This document shows positions 15,515 through 22,477 of a stretch of DNA of 22,477 nt, piece by piece. A program made the translations under genes and the position numbers. The notes below the pieces were generated by a model. That model saw only the letters and a list, made by a program, of their open reading frames with translations. It ran no database searches and was not told the origin of the DNA. Location of the stretch: positions 1 to 22,477 of the forward strand of contig JBGOTP010000033.1 in assembly GCA_041476545.1 (NCBI GenBank). The letters are read 5' to 3'. The stretch is from JBGOTP01 sp041476545. GTDB taxonomy: Bacteria; Acidobacteriota; Vicinamibacteria; Vicinamibacterales; CAVVIG01. How positions within the stretch are numbered: position 1 is the stretch's first letter; every line of letters starts with the position of its first letter.

Positions 15515-16681
15515 GTGAAACGGATATCCATCCTCGGATCGACGGGATCAATCGGCCAGAGCGCCCTGGCGGTTGTGGATGCCCACGCCGATCGGCTGCA
15601 GGTCGTGGGACTGGCGGCGGGCGAAAACGCCGAGGGCTTGGCCGGGCAGATCGATCGCTATCGACCGCGCATTGTGGCGATGGCCTCTGGCGCCGCGCTG
15701 GATCGCCTGCGCTGCCTCGGAACATTCGCTGTCCCCGTCGCGGAGGCGGGCCCTGCCGGCCTCGTGGCGGTCGCGTCGCACCCCGACGCCGACATCGTCT
15801 TGTGCGCGTCGGCCGGCACGGACGCACTCGAAGCGGTGCTGGCCGCGATCGAGTGCGGGAAGACCATCGCCCTTGCCAACAAGGAAATCCTCGTGATGGC
15901 CGGCGGCATCGTGATGGAGGCCGCGCGGCGTCGCGGCGTGACGGTTCTTCCCGTGGACAGTGAACACAACGCGATTCACCAGTGCCTGCACGCCCGTGAC
16001 GCCGCCGAACTGAAGCGTCTGGTGCTCACCGCGTCTGGCGGTCCCTTCAGGGGCCGGCGTGCCGCCGACCTCGACGACGTCTCGGCCGCCGAGGCGCTCC
16101 AGCACCCCACATGGCGGATGGGAAAGAAGATCACGATCGATTCAGCCACGCTGATGAACAAGGGTCTGGAGGTCATCGAAGCGCACTGGCTGTTCGGCGT
16201 CCGTGCGGATCAGATCGACGTGGTCGTTCATCCCCAGTCGGTCGTGCATTCGATGGTCGAGTTCGTCGATGGTTCGATCATCGCGCAGCTGGGCATTACC
16301 GACATGCGGCTGCCCATTCAGTACGCCTTCTCCTATCCCGAGCGCTGGGTCAGTCCGCTGTCGTCGCTGGATCTCGCCCGGATCGGAGCACTCGAGTTCG
16401 AGGCGCCGGATACGACCGCGTTCCCGTGCCTCGGCCTGGCGTATCGCGCGCTCGAAGCGGAGCGCAGTCTGCCGGTGGTGTTGAATGCCGCCAACGAAGT
16501 GGCGGTGGCGCGGTTTCTGGCCGGGCGTCTTGGCTTCACCGCGATCGCCCGGGTCATCGAACGTACGATGGACGCCCATCGACCGGCTGAGGTGAATACG
16601 CTGGCAGAAGTGCGCACTGTCGACCAGTGGGCGCGCGAGTACGCTCAGGGCGTAGCCCGCGAGGTAGAATCAAAGGTCTGA
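15515..16681 (+). CDS. dxr: 1-deoxy-D-xylulose 5-phosphate reductoisomerase
   Basis: The 388-residue enzyme makes 2-C-methyl-D-erythritol 4-phosphate with NADPH, the committed step of the non-mevalonate isoprenoid pathway. The NADPH loop ILGSTGSIGQSAL is at residues 6-18. The metal-binding Asp148 and Glu150 are in PVDSEHNAIHQCL, and a further Glu is in MNKGLEVIEAHWLF. LTASGGPFRG forms part of the flexible active-site region, and VHPQSVVHSMVEFVDGS confirms the family. GTG 15515 is chosen because residue 3 begins the first beta strand. Its product pathway feeds UppS, two genes upstream. The TGA is followed after 7 bases by the rseP start. Confidence 0.95.
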   Translation: MKRISILGSTGSIGQSALAVVDAHADRLQVVGLAAGENAEGLAGQIDRYRPRIVAMASGAALDRLRCLGTFAVPVAEAGPAGLVAVASHPDADIVLCASAGTDALEAVLAAIECGKTIALANKEILVMAGGIVMEAARRRGVTVLPVDSEHNAIHQCLHARDAAELKRLVLTASGGPFRGRRAADLDDVSAAEALQHPTWRMGKKITIDSATLMNKGLEVIEAHWLFGVRADQIDVVVHPQSVVHSMVEFVDGSIIAQLGITDMRLPIQYAFSYPERWVSPLSSLDLARIGALEFEAPDTTAFPCLGLAYRALEAERSLPVVLNAANEVAVARFLAGRLGFTAIARVIERTMDAHRPAEVNTLAEVRTVDQWAREYAQGVAREVESKV

Positions 16682-16688
16682 GGTTCTT

Positions 16689-18026
16689 TTGCTGAACACG
16701 CTGCAGACACTCGCATCATTCCTCTTCGTGCTGGGCGTGCTCGTCTTCGTGCACGAACTGGGGCACTTCCTCGCCGCCAAGCGCGTCGGGATCCGGGTGC
16801 TCAAGTTCCAGCTTGGATTCAACCCGACGATTTTCAGTTTCCGCCGCGGCGACACCGAGTACGGCATCGGGGCGCTTCCGCTTGGCGGCTACGTGAAGAT
16901 GGCGGGCGAAAGCGCGGACGAAGCACGCACCGGCCATGCGGACGAATTTCTTTCGAAGTCGAAGTGGCAGCGTTTCCAGGTACTCGTCATGGGTCCGACC
17001 ATGAACCTGATCCTGGCAGTTGTGGTCACCGCCATCGTGCTGCACCAGGGCGCCGACGTGCCCGTGTTCGAAGACGAGGCCCCCGTCGTGGGCGTGGTGG
17101 CCGCGGGCTCGCCGGCAGCCACCGCCGACATCCGGCCGGGCGACCGCGTCGTCTCCGTCAACGATCGCGGCGTGGCGACGTGGAAGGATCTCTATATCGC
17201 CATCGGCACGAAACCGAATCGCGAAGTTGCCCTCAAAGTCGATCGCAGCGGCGTCGAGACCACGCGGAAGATTACGCCCGTGAAGTCGCCGGGTGAAGAA
17301 CGGTTCGAAATCGGGGACATTGGCGTCCTTCCAAACGTCCACCCGCACCTCACGCTGGTCGATCCGGGCGACGCAGGAGACCGGTCGGGCCTCAAGGTCG
17401 GCGACGTGCTGCTCACGGTCGATGGCCAGCCGCTCACGTTTCAGACCGAGTTCCGTCAAGCCATTGCCAAGCATCCGGAGAAATCGATGCAGGTGCTGGT
17501 TCGGCGCAATGGCGTTGAGCAGGTGCTCACCGTGACACCTGCAAAGAAAGGCACCACAGGATGGCTCGGCGTGCTGCCCGTGGACGAAACCAAGAGCATC
17601 AGGCCTGGTCCGATTCAGGCCGTTCAGATGAGTGTCCAGGAAAACGTCAAGACGGCCGGTCTGATTTTCCAGACCCTCTGGGGCCTCGTCACGCGCGAGA
17701 CGTCGCCCAGGCAGCTGATGGGACCGGTCGCCATCGCGCAGCTGTCCGGGGAATCCGCTCAGCTCGGATGGGTGGCCCTCATGAGCCTGATGGCGTCGAT
17801 CAGTTTGAATCTTGGCTTGCTGAATCTGATGCCGATTCCGGTGCTCGACGGCGGTCACATCACCATCATGGCGCTCGAGGGCCTGGCGCGACGCGACTTC
17901 AGCAAGGCCGTGAAGGAAAAGATGATCCTCGCGGGTCTTGCCGTCCTGATGCTGCTGATGGTCACGGTCATCTACAACGATCTCACCCGCATCAGCTGGA
18001 TCGAACGCCTGATGCCCTGGCGATAG
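16689..18026 (+). CDS. rseP: RIP metalloprotease, RseP family site-2 protease
   Basis: The 445-residue inner-membrane zinc protease cuts anti-sigma factors and leftover signal peptides within the membrane. The zinc motif HELGH is at residues 22-26 in the first helix. Two PDZ domains follow, with PVVGVVAAGSPAATADIRPG and DRSGLKVGDVLLTVDGQPL. The third zinc ligand is Asp387 in LNLMPIPVLDGGHI. The start is TTG 16689, supported by GAGG overlapping the dxr stop codon; no later start preserves the first helix. It ends the uppS-cdsA-dxr-rseP cluster, and no bamA follows it as it does in E. coli. Confidence 0.94.
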   Translation: MLNTLQTLASFLFVLGVLVFVHELGHFLAAKRVGIRVLKFQLGFNPTIFSFRRGDTEYGIGALPLGGYVKMAGESADEARTGHADEFLSKSKWQRFQVLVMGPTMNLILAVVVTAIVLHQGADVPVFEDEAPVVGVVAAGSPAATADIRPGDRVVSVNDRGVATWKDLYIAIGTKPNREVALKVDRSGVETTRKITPVKSPGEERFEIGDIGVLPNVHPHLTLVDPGDAGDRSGLKVGDVLLTVDGQPLTFQTEFRQAIAKHPEKSMQVLVRRNGVEQVLTVTPAKKGTTGWLGVLPVDETKSIRPGPIQAVQMSVQENVKTAGLIFQTLWGLVTRETSPRQLMGPVAIAQLSGESAQLGWVALMSLMASISLNLGLLNLMPIPVLDGGHITIMALEGLARRDFSKAVKEKMILAGLAVLMLLMVTVIYNDLTRISWIERLMPWR

Positions 18027-18038
18027 GCGCACCTTCGG

Positions 18039-18072
18039 TGATCACCACAGAGGACGCAAAGGACACAGAGTT
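18039..18072 (+). repeat. CACAGAG-type short repeat after rseP
   Basis: The sequence reads GATCACCACAGAGGACGC then AAAGGACACAGAG. It aligns with the left arm at 12455-12485 (GATCACCGCAGAG and following), showing the same repeat family at two distant sites. It lies between rseP and hicB; GGTGATCACC (18037-18046) at its edge is a 10-base palindrome. Confidence 0.65.
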
Positions 18073-18122
18073 CACGGTCAAGTTGACGCCGCTTCCAGCT
18101 CTCAAGCAGACAGGATCTCCCC

Positions 18123-18332
18123 ATGAAGAATTTCACGGCGGTCATCGAGCGGGATGCCGACACGGGTCTGTACGTTGGATGGGTGCCAGGCTTTTCCGGG
18201 GCGCATAGCCAGGGGGCGACGCTCGACGAGCTGCGGTCGAATCTCCAAGAAGTGATCGAAATGCTTCTCGAAGAGGGCGACCCCAGACTTGAGAGCGTGT
18301 TCATCGGGACTCAGACCGTCGAAGTGGCGTAG
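18123..18332 (+). CDS. hicB: HicB-type antitoxin
   Basis: The 69-residue product has the partial RNase-H-like HicB fold: FTAVIERDADTGLYVGWVPG, then FSGAHSQGATLDELRSNLQE and a helix VIEMLLEEG. In type II HicAB systems HicB binds and blocks the HicA RNase and often represses its own promoter. This is the short form, with no C-terminal helix-turn-helix DNA-binding domain. AGGA lies 7 bases before ATG 18123. The hicA start follows its stop by 3 bases. Antitoxin-first order is the reverse of the classical hicA-hicB arrangement but is common for this short subgroup. Confidence 0.88.
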   Translation: MKNFTAVIERDADTGLYVGWVPGFSGAHSQGATLDELRSNLQEVIEMLLEEGDPRLESVFIGTQTVEVA

Positions 18333-18335
18333 CTC

Positions 18336-18644
18336 GTGGCGAAGCCGCCGGTTCTCAAACCTCGCGAGGTCGTGGCGCTTCTCGCAAAGTTGGAGTTCGC
18401 GGAAGTCCGGCAGCGAGGCTCTCACCGACAGTTTCGCCATAGCGATGGTCGCGGCACGACCGTTCCATTTCATCGGGGACGCGATATTTCACCGACCCTG
18501 CTTCGTCAGATCGCCAAAGACATCGGCCTATCGGTCCAAGACTTTCTCGCGGCACAACCAGGCAAGAGGCCAAACGCTGCGCCGGAGCCGACGGCTGATG
18601 ATGCGGACTCGCCAAAGACGCCGCGCGAACCAGGCCGCGGGTGA
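18336..18644 (+). CDS. hicA: HicA-type mRNA interferase toxin
   Basis: The product has 102 residues. The dsRBD-like HicA fold is in residues 6-70: LKPREVVALLAKLEFAEVR, then QRGSHRQFRHSDGR with the catalytic His30, and TVPFHRGRDISPTLLRQIAK. HicA cuts translated mRNA and stalls growth when HicB is degraded. GTG 18336 is the only sensible start and lies 3 bases after the hicB stop. After residue 72 a 30-residue Pro/Ala/Asp-rich tail (NAAPEPTADDADSPKTPREP) goes beyond the usual length of about 60-80, probably from loss of the original stop. Confidence 0.87.
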   Translation: MAKPPVLKPREVVALLAKLEFAEVRQRGSHRQFRHSDGRGTTVPFHRGRDISPTLLRQIAKDIGLSVQDFLAAQPGKRPNAAPEPTADDADSPKTPREPGRG

Positions 18645-18701
18645 GGCGAACGTTTAGACCGCTCGATTGTCTGCGCCACTGATCTCATAGGAGAACTTCT
18701 T

Positions 18702-19319
18702 GTGGAAGACTACGTAAGCTTTTACGAACTAGCGAAGCGGCTGGGAGTCTCCTACGACACTGTTCGCAGAAGCGTTGCCAAGTATGGCGATGAATTGGGA
18801 ATCGCAGTGCAGAAGATGAAGACGCCGGGCAGCAAGGGCGCGCTCACGCAATGCATTTCCGGTGATGACGCGAACACGCTTGTGGCTTTTCTGGAAAATA
18901 GACCCAAGAGCGATCAAATTGGCGGCGGCGACGAGAATGAAGTGTCCTTCCGGCGTTTCGGATACTTCTACATTATTCAGGTAGTGCCGGAGTTGATGCC
19001 AAATCGAGTCAAGATCGGTTACACAGACAATCTCGATCAGCGCCTCCGTGAGCATCAAACATCAGCCCCAACGGCACGATTCGCAAAGCACTGGGAATGT
19101 AAGAGATCTTGGGATCAGGCTGTTATGGACAGCATTACGAGAGAAGGCTGTGCTCTCGTAATGAACGAGGTCTACGAGGGCGATGTCGAGTCATTTGTTA
19201 GCCGTGCGAACGCTTTCGTCGCCATGCTGCCGGCCAGTTCCACAGAAGTTCCCTTGGCCGACAGTTCTCCACTCCGGCTGGCGCCTGACGGCCGAGATGG
19301 CCAAGGTGGTGAAGTCTAG
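18702..19319 (+). CDS. HTH plus GIY-YIG-like (T5orf172/MUG113-type) protein
   Basis: The 205-residue product has two parts. Residues 4-36 look like a helix-turn-helix: SFYELAKRLGVSYDTVRRSV. Residues 86-180 resemble the GIY-YIG-like T5orf172/MUG113 nuclease domain: FGYFYIIQ (87-92 as the GIY strand), NRVKIGYTDN (103-108 as the YIG strand), RLREHQTSAPTARF with Arg114, and later MDSITREGCAL. The catalytic Glu is not obvious, so activity is uncertain. GTG 18702 is supported by AGGAGA 8 bases upstream. Local GC is visibly lower than in neighbours: about 49% in 120 bases counted at 18961-19080. The last 35 residues are Ser/Pro/Gly-rich and may be read-through. Confidence 0.7.
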   Translation: MEDYVSFYELAKRLGVSYDTVRRSVAKYGDELGIAVQKMKTPGSKGALTQCISGDDANTLVAFLENRPKSDQIGGGDENEVSFRRFGYFYIIQVVPELMPNRVKIGYTDNLDQRLREHQTSAPTARFAKHWECKRSWDQAVMDSITREGCALVMNEVYEGDVESFVSRANAFVAMLPASSTEVPLADSSPLRLAPDGRDGQGGEV

Positions 19320-19517
19320 CTCGGCGCTGCGCCGGACGAACGGAATGACCAGCTTCACATAGACACTTCGCGACTTGGCCGAGGCATATCCCGCGACGGC
19401 AACTAGCGCAAAGGCAGTTGCAGCGCTCGCCAGCCACATCCAGCGGTTACCGCTCGATCCGTTCTTCGAGCCGGCCTCCGTCACGCTCGTCTCAAAGGGC
19501 AACAAGCGGCACGTCAT
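19191..19517 (-). CDS. Possible small membrane protein antisense to neighbours
   Basis: A 108-codon minus-strand frame encodes a plausible single-helix protein: MWLASAATAFALVAVAGY, then a conserved-looking VKLVIPFVRRSAELDF segment. An internal ATG at 19439 would start directly at the helix. It covers the gap 19320-19374 and overlaps the weak C-terminal tail of the HTH/GIY-YIG gene and the uncertain N-terminus of the DUF5677-like gene. Its third codon positions coincide with those of the latter, so GC bias cannot decide. No ribosome-binding site is seen. Confidence 0.22.
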   Translation of the reverse strand: MTCRLLPFETSVTEAGSKNGSSGNRWMWLASAATAFALVAVAGYASAKSRSVYVKLVIPFVRRSAELDFTTLAISAVRRQPEWRTVGQGNFCGTGRQHGDESVRTANK

Positions 19518-20238
19518 GGACGGAGAGCGCGAGCTACTCGATGTGGGGTGTAACGAACTTACATCCTGGGCGCGTCATATTGCCTATGGGACCCGCTGCC
19601 GTATGGGAGATCTGGAACGGGTTATCGTTGAGCATCTGAGCCGCGGCGAAGCGCTACCCGCAATGATCTTGCTGCGGAGCCACTTCGAGGCAGCGGCCCT
19701 CGCCGCTCATTGCGTTGCAGAACTGAGTGCGGCCGCACGGCAAGAGAAAGTCCAAGCGCTCGGACAATTGATGGTGGCGACTCTGTTTGGGACCGCTCTG
19801 AAGAAACACCGAGAGAAAACCTCGGTGGCAGACCTCCTGAAGTCCTTTGAAGGCGATACCATTCGGATCTGCGCTGCGGTCAACTCGCTCGACAGCTTCT
19901 ACTACCGGGAGCACTCCAACGGTGAACTCTCGGTCGCATATTCGCTGCTATGCGAGTTCGCGCATCCGAACCATCGGGGTGTCATGGACTTCATGGTTGC
20001 GTCGGAGCAAGCGGCTGGCTGGGAGATTAAGTACGAACTAACCGCCGTCCCGAACGCAGAGCTCATCGCGGGGGCCATAGACACGTTGCTTGTGTCAATG
20101 CGAGCCGGCTATTCAGCTGGCGAGCTGCTGCGATGTTGGCAATTCAGCGAGCTGGGCGGCCAACTCGTCTGGCGCGGGCCTTCGCCGGATCAGGCCAAAG
20201 GCGTGTGGGAAGACCTGCTTCAACGAACGGCGGAGTGA
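19375..20238 (+). CDS. DUF5677-like hypothetical protein
   Basis: The 287-residue, mainly helical product carries a DUF5677-like core. GEALPAMILLRSHFEAAALA (about 100-120) matches the 'R-x-hydrophobic-E' helix, and YSLLCEFAHPNHRGVMDF (about 205-220) matches the conserved Ser/Cys-EFxHPN segment. The family has no known activity; some helical families of this kind fall in HEPN-like groups, but I see no firm R-x4-6-H ribonuclease motif. TTG 19375 is the longest start, directly after a stop at 19360. ATG 19516 gives 240 residues and is equally possible. Neither has a Shine-Dalgarno. The stop TGA overlaps GTG 20235 of the next small frame. Confidence 0.55.
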   Translation: MAEAYPATATSAKAVAALASHIQRLPLDPFFEPASVTLVSKGNKRHVMDGERELLDVGCNELTSWARHIAYGTRCRMGDLERVIVEHLSRGEALPAMILLRSHFEAAALAAHCVAELSAAARQEKVQALGQLMVATLFGTALKKHREKTSVADLLKSFEGDTIRICAAVNSLDSFYYREHSNGELSVAYSLLCEFAHPNHRGVMDFMVASEQAAGWEIKYELTAVPNAELIAGAIDTLLVSMRAGYSAGELLRCWQFSELGGQLVWRGPSPDQAKGVWEDLLQRTAE

Positions 20239-20438
20239 CATTCGAGGTCGTCGGCGGGATCGAGCAGGTTGAAACTGTTGCAGCGGGTCCGGTCTCAACG
20301 TTCGGTCGTTTACTTGGACAAGCCATGAAACGCCCGGTGAAACAATCTGCGCTGTGCCTCAAGAATGCTGGGAACGAAGCCTCGCTGCTCCTCGGCAAGG
20401 TCTATCGAATTTTGCCCGATGCGCGGGCAGCCATCTGA
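20235..20438 (+). pseudogene. Truncated small gene, probable remnant
   Basis: A 67-codon frame opens at GTG 20235 inside the DUF5677-like gene's stop (GTGA overlap). Its second half, from ATG 20325, reads KQSALCLKNAGNEASLLLGK then VYRILPDARAAI. From memory this resembles a widespread family of small uncharacterised proteins with 'F-V-L-C-x-N-x-G-Y-x-A-S-L-x-x-x-K-x-Y-R-V-L-P-D' followed by 'V-D-E-S-G-E-D-Y-L-Y-P'. That second block is missing: the frame stops just where a CACGAAG-type repeat begins. The first half (MTFEVVGGIEQVETVAAG) may be the start of a different small gene, fused by deletion. The remnant overlaps the 3' end of hemL. Confidence 0.45.
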
Positions 20439-21757
20439 CCCTTGTGTCCATCGTGTCCTTCGTGGTGGCCGAGCGCAGCGACCTCCCCCATCGCCTCCCG
20501 CGCCACCGCAATCGTTTTGTCCACGTCCCTCACCGTGTGCGCCGCCGACAGAAACCACGCCTCGAATTGCGACGGAGGCGGATAGACGCCGCGCGCGAGC
20601 ATGCCGCGGAAGAAGCGCGCATAGCGATCGGTATTGGCGCTCGTGGCGGATCGATAGTTGCCGACGGCCTGATCGGTGAAGAAGGGCGTCAGGATGGAAC
20701 CCATCGCATTGACCTGTAACGCGACGCCCGCCTCACGTGCCGCGTCAGCGAGTCCCGCCGCGAGCCGCGCTCCGAGGGTCGCAAGGTGTTTGTACAGCGC
20801 CGGCTTCAGCTGGTCGAGACACCAGATGCCTGCGGTCATCGCGAGCGGATTGCCAGACAGTGTGCCGGCCTGATAGACCGGACCTGCAGGCGAGACCAGA
20901 TCCATCAGATCCGCGCGCCCGCCGTACGCGCCAACCGGCAGTCCGCCTCCGATGATTTTCCCGAGACATGTGAGATCCGGTCGAACACCGGCAAGCTGCT
21001 GAGCGCCGCCACGCGATGCCCGAAATCCGGAGATGACCTCGTCGAAGATGAGCAGGGCCCCGTGGGCGGTGCACAGCTCGCGGAGTCCACCGAGGAATCC
21101 GTCCGCGGGCGGCACCACGCCCATGTTGCCGGCAATTGGTTCGACAATCAGCGCCGCAATCTGATTCCGGTTGACGTCGAACACCCGGCGGACCGAGTTG
21201 AGGTCGTTGTAGCTGGCGAGAAGCGTGTCGCCGGCAGCGCCCTTCGTGACCCCCGGGCTCGTCGGCACGCCGAGTGTGAGCGCGCCGGAGCCGGCCTGCA
21301 CGAGGAACCCGTCAGCGTGACCGTGATAGCACCCTTCGAACTTGATGATCTTGTCTCGCGTGGTGGCTGCCCGCGCCACACGGACCGCGCTCATTGTGGC
21401 CTCGGTGCCCGAGCTGACGAAGCGCACTCGCTCGATCGACGGCATGCAGCGCCGGACGCGTTCGCCGAGATCGATCTCGAGCGGGCTCGGTGCGCCGTAG
21501 CTCGTGCCATCCCGCGCGGCCGAGGTGAGCGCCTTGATCAATCCCCTTGGCGCGTGCCCGTGGATGAGCGGACCCCACGACATCACGTAGTCGATATATG
21601 CGTTACCGTCGACGTCGTACAGTCGCGCGCCCCTGGCACGGCGAATGAAGAGCGGCGATGATCCGACCGACTTGAACGCCCGAACCGGACTGTCGACGCC
21701 GCCGGGAAGAATCTTGAGGGCATGTGAGAAGAGACGCGCCGATTTCGTGGTGTTCAT
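20402..21757 (-). CDS. hemL: Glutamate-1-semialdehyde 2,1-aminomutase
   Basis: The 451-residue PLP enzyme makes 5-aminolevulinate from glutamate-1-semialdehyde in the C5 heme pathway. Marks are SHALKILPGGVDSPVRAF, the phosphate-binding VRFVSSGTEATMSAVRVAR, EGCYHGHADGFLVQAGSG, LLIFDEVISGFR and the PLP-bound Lys267 in LGKIIGGGLPVGAYGG. GTLSGNPLAMTAG and WFLSAAHTVRDVDKTIAVA close the domain. ATG 21757 overlaps the hemB stop in ATGA, so translation is coupled. After about residue 431 a tail, HHEGHDGHKGQMAARASGKI, extends past the usual end of about 425-430 residues and is encoded by a repeat (20439-20468) plus antisense of the small pseudogene. Confidence 0.95.
   Translation of the reverse strand: MNTTKSARLFSHALKILPGGVDSPVRAFKSVGSSPLFIRRARGARLYDVDGNAYIDYVMSWGPLIHGHAPRGLIKALTSAARDGTSYGAPSPLEIDLGERVRRCMPSIERVRFVSSGTEATMSAVRVARAATTRDKIIKFEGCYHGHADGFLVQAGSGALTLGVPTSPGVTKGAAGDTLLASYNDLNSVRRVFDVNRNQIAALIVEPIAGNMGVVPPADGFLGGLRELCTAHGALLIFDEVISGFRASRGGAQQLAGVRPDLTCLGKIIGGGLPVGAYGGRADLMDLVSPAGPVYQAGTLSGNPLAMTAGIWCLDQLKPALYKHLATLGARLAAGLADAAREAGVALQVNAMGSILTPFFTDQAVGNYRSATSANTDRYARFFRGMLARGVYPPPSQFEAWFLSAAHTVRDVDKTIAVAREAMGEVAALGHHEGHDGHKGQMAARASGKIR
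20439..20468. repeat. CACGAAG-type repeat forming the hemL 3' end
   Basis: On the minus strand the tract reads CCACCACGAAGGACACG then ATGGACACAAGG. It is translated as HHEGHDGHKG in the HemL tail. It marks the junction between hemL and the truncated small gene. Confidence 0.7.
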
Positions 21758-22477
21758 GCGAGCGCGCGAGCGGCCTCACGCGCGTAGTAGGTGATGATGA
21801 TGTCGGCGCCGGCCCGGCGGATCGACGTGAGCGTCTCGAGCATCGCTCGTGGTTCGTCGATCCAGCCGTTGCGTGCCGCCGCCTTGAGCATCGCGTACTC
21901 GCCGCTCACGTGGTATGCCGCGGTGGGATAACCGAACGCCTCTTTCACTCGCGTGATGATGTCGAGGTAGGGCAGCGCCGGCTTCACCATCACAATGTCG
22001 GCACCTTCGTCGATGTCCTGTTCAACCTCCCGGAGCGCTTCCTCCGCGTTGGCCGGATCCATCTGGTGCGACCGCCGATCGCCGAACTTGGGCGCCGACC
22101 CGGCGGCATCTCGAAACGGGCCGTAGAACGCCGAACAGTACTTGGCGGAGTACGCCATGATGGCCACGTGTTCGTGCCCGTCCTCGTCGAGCGCCTCCCG
22201 AATCGCGCCGACCCGGCCATCCATCATGTCGGACGGCGCGACGATGTCGGCACCCGCGGCGGCGTGGGAGACCGCCGCCCGCACGAGCTGGTCGACGGTC
22301 GGATCGTTGACGATCTCGTTGTCCACGATGATGCCGCAGTGTCCGTGGTCGGTGTACTCGCAGAGACAGACGTCGGTGACGACGAGCAGGCCCGGGACTT
22401 CTTTCTTGAGCGCGCGCACCGCCGATGCGACGGGGCCCTCCGGGTCGGCCGCGCCCGATCCGCCGGCGTCCTTGCTC
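21754..22477 (-). CDS. hemB: Delta-aminolevulinic acid dehydratase, 5' end outside window
   Basis: The visible 241 C-terminal residues belong to porphobilinogen synthase, which condenses two 5-aminolevulinates. The metal site DVCLCEYTDHGHCG has the three cysteines of zinc-type enzymes. IMAYSAKYCSAFYGPFRDA and DIVMVKPALPYLDII carry the two active-site lysines, the second forming the Schiff base, and AYHVSGEYAMLKAAARNGW follows. The frame is open to the window edge, where KDAGGSGAADPEGPVASAVR matches the family's segment before the zinc site. About 85-90 N-terminal residues lie outside. It overlaps hemL by four bases, so the product and its substrate supplier are co-translated. Confidence 0.95.
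   Translation of the reverse strand, partial: SKDAGGSGAADPEGPVASAVRALKKEVPGLLVVTDVCLCEYTDHGHCGIIVDNEIVNDPTVDQLVRAAVSHAAAGADIVAPSDMMDGRVGAIREALDEDGHEHVAIMAYSAKYCSAFYGPFRDAAGSAPKFGDRRSHQMDPANAEEALREVEQDIDEGADIVMVKPALPYLDIITRVKEAFGYPTAAYHVSGEYAMLKAAARNGWIDEPRAMLETLTSIRRAGADIIITYYAREAARALA

Noticed and set aside
16716..18032. 438-codon minus-strand frame opposite rseP
   Set aside because: It is the exact antisense of an unmistakable RseP; the peptide is His/Arg/Asp-rich without family features.

Overview
The window is GC-rich chromosomal DNA from a Gram-negative bacterium. It carries a TolC-type outer-membrane protein, an RseP site-2 protease, LPS-type glycosyltransferases and zinc-type HemB. 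The gene content, a long S9 peptidase, a penicillin-acylase homologue and heavily repeat-decorated intergenic DNA fit an Acidobacteriota-like genome, perhaps class Vicinamibacteria. That placement is inference from style, not from a marker gene.

Layout. Bases 2-1812 (+) hold the tail of a HAD-type hydrolase, a DUF1697 protein, an ORF6N-domain protein and a small membrane protein. Bases 1819-4344 (-) encode a penicillin-acylase-type Ntn hydrolase, divergent from a TIGR02757 protein (4448-5341, +). Bases 5241-9374 (-) form a possible operon in the order tolC homologue, STAS-like protein, family 2 glycosyltransferase, family 4 glycosyltransferase. Bases 9443-12441 (+) hold an S9 prolyl-oligopeptidase-type peptidase translationally coupled to pyrE. 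Bases 12608-18026 (+) are a housekeeping block: truA, then uppS-cdsA-dxr-rseP (isoprenoid and phospholipid precursors plus envelope-stress protease). Bases 18123-20438 (+) are an accessory patch of visibly lower GC with hicB-hicA, an HTH/GIY-YIG-like protein, a DUF5677-like protein and a decayed small gene. Bases 20402-22477 (-) are hemB-hemL of tetrapyrrole synthesis, hemB being cut by the window edge.

The most unusual property is the density of short interspersed repeats. A palindromic element of the type GCAGGGCT-TT-AGCCCTGC occurs in frame inside two protein genes (penicillin acylase and truA), and a related hairpin lies between pyrE and truA. Seven-base tandem repeats lie at three gene junctions, a nine-base repeat lies directly before cdsA, and CGCAGAG/CACGAAG-type repeats lie at four places, one of which has become the C-terminal tail of HemL. 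In-frame palindromes that add peptide segments to enzymes recall the Rickettsia palindromic elements. They are the best candidate here for an under-described phenomenon. No tRNA, rRNA, CRISPR array, transposase or convincing intrinsic terminator was seen.
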